From a virus: a DNA stretch of 64,000 bases. A program made the translations under genes and the position numbers. The stretch's first letter is position 1; the number at the start of each line of letters is the position of its first letter. The stretch lies in IMG/VR virus record IMGVR_UViG_3300021376_000039, positions 1-64,000 of that record. The stretch is one strand, 5' to 3'. This document shows positions 58,714 to 64,000 of the stretch, in pieces. The notes below the pieces were generated by a model. The model saw nothing but the letters and a program-made list of their open reading frames with translations. It was not told the origin of the DNA and ran no database searches.

Positions 58714-59859
58714 TTATGTCGTCTTTATACGATAATATCCATAACCGTATCTTACCAAGTCACCAATGTTATCGACTTCACCCAACCTTTGTAATGGTTC
58801 AAAAGCAGAATATTTACCTCTTTCTATATAAACATCTGTTTGTATTTCAGGTGACATAACAAAATCTAATAGGTATTCATTTTTAGTCATGGCCGAAGCT
58901 ACTATATCGTTAGATGTTATACCACTACTATTAACAATATAGAATGTTTTACCATTAACTAAATCATAATAATTAACATTATTAATTGTATATGCGGTAT
59001 AATCAGGGGTTATAGAGTCGACTTGTCCAAATACCTGATTGTTTTTATTAAACACATAACCTACAGTATATGGGGTTGATCCCCATCTTTTTAAATCTTG
59101 TAATCTTGAACTAGTAAACCCTGAAATAGTAAAAGGTACTGACGTAAAATTACTTGACACCTGATATGGTATGTTATTTTGTGCGTCTCCATCAAAAATA
59201 TAATTGTACGACACAGGTATATTTGCCCAATTACCTTGTTGTGGTATAAATGTTATTGTTCCTTGTTGATTAGTAACAGCTGCAGGAACTAAAGGTATTG
59301 TTATTGGTTTTTGTATAACTGTCACCCCCCAAGGATTACTGCCTGATAATGAAATTGTATAATTACCAGGTCCGGCATAGATATGGTTTAATGATGTTGT
59401 TGTTAATGTTTGTGAAAAACTGTCTCCCCAATCAACACTATATGTCGTAAAATCTAAATAACTAACAGTAAAATCACCAGATGTGTTATATAATGTTACT
59501 TCATACGTATTTAAAACGTTTGTTCCTGAAAATAAAAAATTAGTCACAATATCTTTTTGTAGTAATAACCCATCAAATTCAGAATAGAAACCAATATCAT
59601 TATAAGTCTGTGTAAATACTACAGGAATTGTTAATCCCGTTAATAAAGAATCACCATTTGTTCCCCCACTTAATATGTATGACATACCTGAGTAAACATA
59701 TATCGAATCCGTTCTAAATGGTTGATTGGGTACTGTGATGTTTAAACACGGTTGTTTTTCTTCATAATTATATCCGGTGTCTGCGGTATACACAAATCCG
59801 TATAAATCTAATGATAGATTTTCAGGTGAAATTAAAACGCTATATTTTTCAGATTCCAT
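58714..59859 (-). CDS. Tail structural protein with PKD domain (381 aa)
   Basis: A PKD-type Ig domain is visible around residues 140-190 (YSVDWGDSFSQTL ... LNHIYAGPGNYTISLSGSNPWG). Flanking beta-rich domains. PKD domains decorate virion surfaces and bind sugars or proteins. Shares its first base region with the end of the 59859 gene (one-base overlap). Confidence 0.7.
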   Translation of the reverse strand: MESEKYSVLISPENLSLDLYGFVYTADTGYNYEEKQPCLNITVPNQPFRTDSIYVYSGMSYILSGGTNGDSLLTGLTIPVVFTQTYNDIGFYSEFDGLLLQKDIVTNFLFSGTNVLNTYEVTLYNTSGDFTVSYLDFTTYSVDWGDSFSQTLTTTSLNHIYAGPGNYTISLSGSNPWGVTVIQKPITIPLVPAAVTNQQGTITFIPQQGNWANIPVSYNYIFDGDAQNNIPYQVSSNFTSVPFTISGFTSSRLQDLKRWGSTPYTVGYVFNKNNQVFGQVDSITPDYTAYTINNVNYYDLVNGKTFYIVNSSGITSNDIVASAMTKNEYLLDFVMSPEIQTDVYIERGKYSAFEPLQRLGEVDNIGDLVRYGYGYYRIKTT

Positions 59860-60704
59860 TATGGGTTAACATATTCATACCACATTATAGCTTCAGAGGC
59901 TAAAGGACCGACACCAACTCTTGTAAGTGCAGGGTATTCTTTATATATTTTATATTCATAAGTAGAATAATTAAAATCAACTTTATAATAGAAAAAATCA
60001 GACTTATCAAAATTATAAACACTCAAACCAACTAATGAAGATTGTGGCGTATTCATCATCCTAATAAATTGTCCTTTTTTTGCGTTAAAGAATTTTGCAC
60101 TCATATAAAAAGTTGTATTTGTCAAATACGATGGGTTCTTTAACCAATAAAAAAAGAAACCTTCTTTATCTGCACCTACATAATCAAGTAAATATTTTGG
60201 TTTTTTTACATCAACTTGTGTTGGGTTTAATAATGATCCGATAAATCCTGGTTCTTTTAAACCTTGCTGTGTTGGTAAGACAACTGAAAATAATATTTTT
60301 TGATTTTCGGAATTTTTAGTATCGTAAAAATCTAATTTAAAAAAACTACCTTTAAACGAATTTGCAAAATAATATATTTCACTGTCAGTAAATGTCGCAT
60401 ACTGATAGTCGTCCAACCAATTTGTTATTGTTGGTGGTGTAGTTATTAAATCTGTAGGTGCTGATGGATCAAAAAAATTAAACTGATAATATATCTCGGT
60501 TTTGTCTTGGTTTAAATCCCATGGCGCGTGTGCAAATTTTGTTGTTTCAAAATCATCAATACCATTAATTGCTTTTTTTACTACATCGGCTTCATATTCC
60601 TCAACACCCATATCCCTACCTTCATTATCAAATGAAAGCTCAACAGGTATAATAATATCCCTATCATTAACGTTAAGATTAAACCTATAATAATTATTAT
60701 TCAC
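59859..60704 (-). CDS. Tail structural protein (281 aa)
   Basis: MNNNYYRFNLNVNDRDIIIPVELSF..., beta-rich with many aromatics (FDPSAPTDLITTPPTI, FFFYWLKNPSYLTNTTFYM). No family recognised. Overlaps both neighbours, so part of the coupled structural operon. Confidence 0.65.
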   Translation of the reverse strand: MNNNYYRFNLNVNDRDIIIPVELSFDNEGRDMGVEEYEADVVKKAINGIDDFETTKFAHAPWDLNQDKTEIYYQFNFFDPSAPTDLITTPPTITNWLDDYQYATFTDSEIYYFANSFKGSFFKLDFYDTKNSENQKILFSVVLPTQQGLKEPGFIGSLLNPTQVDVKKPKYLLDYVGADKEGFFFYWLKNPSYLTNTTFYMSAKFFNAKKGQFIRMMNTPQSSLVGLSVYNFDKSDFFYYKVDFNYSTYEYKIYKEYPALTRVGVGPLASEAIMWYEYVNP

Positions 60705-62448
60705 AATCGTCGTTAGTTGGTTCGTTTATTAATGTTGTTGTAACAATATTAGTTCGTTTTATTGGTTTTTGTAAAAATAAAATGTTTTTAAACGGGTAGT
60801 GTGAACCGTTAATAAACGGATAGTCAACACCTAATCCATCAGCATCTAAATAACCATATGTATAAATGTCTCTCCATATAAATGTTTCATTATACTGTGA
60901 GTACCAAGCATAGTTTGGTATATTATCGACGGCACCTTTATTTCCATATTCTAAATAATCACTAAAAACCCGAATAGGGACTCTATAATGTGGTTCATAA
61001 GCATAACCACTAGGTAATGTTAATGGTGAATTATCTAAAAAATAAATAGGGTTAAATGAGTATTTGTGATATAAAGGAGATATAACATATTCTTTTTGTT
61101 CCATAAAATTATACTCACAAAAATCTCCTTTTATTATATCATCAACATTTAAAAATGAGTTATAATAAAAAAATTGTCCACTACCCGCAGGGTATTCGTA
61201 TGATAATACAGGAATATTATCTTTATTTAATATGGATGTATGATCCCACCAGTTATCTACGTTATTTTTTTGAAAATTAAATTCCCAACCCACGTCTAAA
61301 CCAACTATATTACCATTTTGATTAATTGCCGGCGGATTAAACCAACCCATATAACCTCTTTCAATTATTGTTACAAATAAATCGGTAATAGGTTTACCAT
61401 TGTTATCAACTAATGGTTTTATGTTAATGTCTTTATCAAAAGTATAACTAAAACTTTTAGAACCATCCTTTACAGAAACTCTCTGTACTTGGTTAGGTGT
61501 TAATGCTGAATATTCTAATTTAGATTTAACAGGAAATGGATTTGTTTCGAACCCTCCTTGCGTAATATTAACGTCTTCAATGTTTGTTAAAATTTTATGT
61601 AATCTAATATAGTATTTTGATTTTGTTTCTCCACTATTCTGTAAATTAGCAATTCTTTTAAAATTACCATAAGTACCTGTAGTTACTTGTGTTGTTGGAA
61701 ATTTTAAATCATAAATACTAAATACGTTTTCTTCTGAACCATATGTTCCATCTCCCAAACCATAGACTTCAAAAACATTCTTACCCCCTAAACCTGAAGG
61801 GTTTGTTGGTATAGAAAGTTCTACGTTTTCACCTACTTTTATATTGTGTTTGGTTCCGCAATAAAAATAAACTAAAGACTTACCATTAAAAGATGCAGTA
61901 TCAATAACAAAAGGAATACCATCTGAAACAATAAAATTATTAGTCACATTGTAAACTTCACTTGTGTATGCCATACTTTGTTGTGTATCACTACTAAAAG
62001 CATATGACAAATAAACCGCCCAATTATATGTTGATGAACTTTTGGTAACAAATGGTATATGTCCTGAAATACCTTTATTTCTAATAAAAGTAAATTCCTC
62101 AAATTGTGGATACCCTTCCCAAGCAACTGAAGGGGTTGGTGGGGTATTTGCGGTCGCGTTTGCAATTGCATTTGTGTAATAAAGATTATCTCTATAAGGT
62201 GTATATGTTGTTTTACCACTGACAGTATTATTAAAAATATTTACAATCTTACCTGAAACTCTTAATTCGCCACTTTCTTGTCTTTCTTTATTAAATAATT
62301 CTTCTTGGTTAATGGTTACAGATCTATCTCCTTCAACCATAGTTCTCCTATCACCAATTAATGGTGGTTGAATCCACACATCTTTATCTGTGTTAGATGC
62401 GTATCTTTTTGAACCTAAAACTATTAATATTTCGTTTTCATTAGACAT
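60697..62448 (-). CDS. Baseplate or tail structural protein (583 aa)
   Basis: MSNENEILIVLGSKRYASNTDKDVW..., large beta-rich protein with Tyr/Asn/Gly-rich loops; an early acidic segment (DRSVTINQEELFNKERQESGEL). No enzymatic motif. Overlaps both neighbours by 8 bases. Confidence 0.65.
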   Translation of the reverse strand: MSNENEILIVLGSKRYASNTDKDVWIQPPLIGDRRTMVEGDRSVTINQEELFNKERQESGELRVSGKIVNIFNNTVSGKTTYTPYRDNLYYTNAIANATANTPPTPSVAWEGYPQFEEFTFIRNKGISGHIPFVTKSSSTYNWAVYLSYAFSSDTQQSMAYTSEVYNVTNNFIVSDGIPFVIDTASFNGKSLVYFYCGTKHNIKVGENVELSIPTNPSGLGGKNVFEVYGLGDGTYGSEENVFSIYDLKFPTTQVTTGTYGNFKRIANLQNSGETKSKYYIRLHKILTNIEDVNITQGGFETNPFPVKSKLEYSALTPNQVQRVSVKDGSKSFSYTFDKDINIKPLVDNNGKPITDLFVTIIERGYMGWFNPPAINQNGNIVGLDVGWEFNFQKNNVDNWWDHTSILNKDNIPVLSYEYPAGSGQFFYYNSFLNVDDIIKGDFCEYNFMEQKEYVISPLYHKYSFNPIYFLDNSPLTLPSGYAYEPHYRVPIRVFSDYLEYGNKGAVDNIPNYAWYSQYNETFIWRDIYTYGYLDADGLGVDYPFINGSHYPFKNILFLQKPIKRTNIVTTTLINEPTNDDCE

Positions 62449-64000
62449 CTTGATTCAATATGTATTTAGTAATATATCTGTTTATTGCACTTTTACCCTT
62501 ACCTAATCCAAAATAAAAGTGGTAAGGAGCGCCAACCAAGAATGGGTTTTGTTGTCCAGGAGGCATAGTCTCATCAGTTGCACCTGCAGGTGTTGAATTG
62601 TAAATATATCCTCTTCTACCTGTGTTTAAATTATTAAAGTATTGTGAAAAAGGTGACTGATAAAAACTTAAATCCTGATATTTTTGTGAATAAAACCCGC
62701 CACCTAAAGTATTTGTCTCCCAATCATTTAAATCACTACCAAAAATAGTATTAACTGAACCTTGATTTAATTTCCATTGATAAAATGGTACTTCTTGAGT
62801 TTTAGGGTAACCAAAATAATTAGTAAGTGTTGGTGTAAATGTCGTTATTCCAGGTGATACAACAATTCTATTTTCAGTATTTGATGTAAAAAATACTCCA
62901 AATGTTGCATCACCCGCAGTTGCAATATAAATGTCTCCAACACCATCATAACTATCCTCATCGAATCCTTCCACACCATATTCTGAATTAATACTAAATA
63001 GTTGTACAACATCACCATCCATTCTGTCCTCACTTCTTGAGAACATTCTATTAATAGATGCATCTCCAAAGTTAAATATTTGTTGTAAAAAGTTAGTATT
63101 TATCAATCTTGACACGATAAATAACTGAAGTAGATCTGAAGTATCATTATATGATGTTGATTTTAAAGTGTCAATAATATAACCTTCAAAATCAGGACTA
63201 GTACATATTTCTTTTGTAAATTCATCTCTTGGACCCATATCCATAATAGTGGTAGGGAAAAATAAATTTCTCGCATTTGTTCCACCAAAATTAACAGGTT
63301 GTAATGTTGGGTTTGAATAAGTTCCTTGTTTTGGTATTTGTCCTACAAAATTATTAGAATCATAGGGTGTACATCTATAGAATAATGAGTTTGTTGTATT
63401 TTCAGTATAAAAAATTGGACCTTGTCCCGGTCTTAATGTACTATCATATGAACCACAAAACTTATATTTTTTAGGTTGTCCAATTATATTAAAAATTGTT
63501 TGTTTTTTAAATGAGAACATATATAATGTACCATTAACCCAATTGTTTTGGAATACGTGAGCAAATATCCCTCTACATGCACCAAACATCATTCTAAAAC
63601 GTAGCTTCCATTCTGTAAAGTTTTCAAAGTCTTTTTTAATATTTACAACATATGGTTTTTGAATGAACTGATAACAACCTGATTTAATTCTAATAGGATT
63701 TTCATTATCATCACACGGTGTTTCAACACCGAAAGTATTATTTGCAGGATCTACTGTATAACATTTCAATGGTACCATTCCCGCACAATCAAACGTTGAA
63801 AGTACACTACTAGCAGCATTTGGTGCGTCAGGTCCGAAGTCTTGTGCATTATTAGATGAATCTGTTTGTGATACACCAACAACAATAGGGTTTGCGGATT
63901 CATTAACAATATACGCAGCAAAATTATCGTTTTGGTGTAAAGCAAATGAATTCGCGTTTACACCAGTACCACCACCACTTTGTGTTACATCAGATGTTGG
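62441..64000 (-). CDS. Tail structural protein, partial (start beyond window)
   Basis: The frame is open from 63778 (a possible internal Met) straight on to the window edge at 64000, adding 74 residues (PTSDVTQSGGGTGVN... ending SSVLSTFDCAG) before MVPLKCYTVD. The real start lies outside, so the protein exceeds 519 residues. Beta-rich with repeated aromatic loops. Likely a baseplate or tail component. Confidence 0.7.
   Translation of the reverse strand, partial: PTSDVTQSGGGTGVNANSFALHQNDNFAAYIVNESANPIVVGVSQTDSSNNAQDFGPDAPNAASSVLSTFDCAGMVPLKCYTVDPANNTFGVETPCDDNENPIRIKSGCYQFIQKPYVVNIKKDFENFTEWKLRFRMMFGACRGIFAHVFQNNWVNGTLYMFSFKKQTIFNIIGQPKKYKFCGSYDSTLRPGQGPIFYTENTTNSLFYRCTPYDSNNFVGQIPKQGTYSNPTLQPVNFGGTNARNLFFPTTIMDMGPRDEFTKEICTSPDFEGYIIDTLKSTSYNDTSDLLQLFIVSRLINTNFLQQIFNFGDASINRMFSRSEDRMDGDVVQLFSINSEYGVEGFDEDSYDGVGDIYIATAGDATFGVFFTSNTENRIVVSPGITTFTPTLTNYFGYPKTQEVPFYQWKLNQGSVNTIFGSDLNDWETNTLGGGFYSQKYQDLSFYQSPFSQYFNNLNTGRRGYIYNSTPAGATDETMPPGQQNPFLVGAPYHFYFGLGKGKSAINRYITKYILNQDV

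Noticed and set aside
61944-62219. Out-of-frame 91-codon minus-strand frame within the 60697 structural gene
   Set aside because: It lies wholly within a longer conserved-looking gene in another frame and has biased His/Gln/Leu composition typical of shadow frames.

Overview
The window looks like part of a large, AT-rich, T4-like tailed phage (myovirus) of a Bacteroidetes host, probably a flavobacterium. It carries T4-type replication and recombination genes (gp46/gp47-like SbcCD pair, TOPRIM primase, RuvC-like resolvase), a phage sigma factor, a 15-tRNA array, and a block of baseplate and tail genes at the right end. The host is suggested by several perfect Bacteroidetes promoters (TTTG, 19-20 nt, TAnnTTTG), a Bacteroidetes-type histone H1-like protein, a flavobacterial-style signal peptide, and SprB-type adhesin repeats in the tail fibres. 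Nearly every gene is on the minus strand.

Layout, left to right. 1-2.5 kb: tRNA array with two structured non-tRNA RNAs between tRNAs and a few very small genes. 2.5-5.6 kb: small genes, including four adjacent proteins with capsid-targeting-like N-termini. 5.66-6.67 kb: a gene-free stretch of about 1 kb with its own promoter and terminator, read as one giant structured RNA (GOLLD-like). 7-29.7 kb: accessory and internal-virion genes (DUF192, DHH phosphoesterase, two methyltransferases, type II glutamine synthetase, glutaredoxin, PcfJ-like and LRR proteins, DnaJ, histone H1-like protein, spanin-like and amidase-like proteins). 29.0-29.9 kb: two more structured RNAs. 29.9-41.1 kb: sigma factor, a restriction-modification pair, SbcC/SbcD-like proteins, RecB-like nuclease, primase, RuvC-like resolvase. 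41.1-64 kb: baseplate and tail proteins with a fibre cluster (SprB repeats, SHAEG repeats, Pro-Thr linkers, C1q-like tip) that also holds a GT60-type glycosyltransferase. The last gene runs off the right edge.

How it fits together. About a dozen unrelated proteins start with a short amphipathic segment ending in (I/L)-x-E, the pattern T4 uses to send internal proteins into the prohead, where the gp21 protease cuts it. I infer that this phage packages a varied set of proteins in its head. Two promoter types are visible: the host type, often exactly 4 nt before the start codon (leaderless mRNA), and a TATTTATA box, also about 4 nt before the start codon, that precedes several tail genes and genes for proposed head-packaged proteins. 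The second is a candidate phage late promoter for the phage sigma factor. The Pro-Thr-rich fibre lies directly downstream of a glycosyltransferase from a family known to modify Thr/Pro-rich proteins, which suggests a fibre-glycosylation module.
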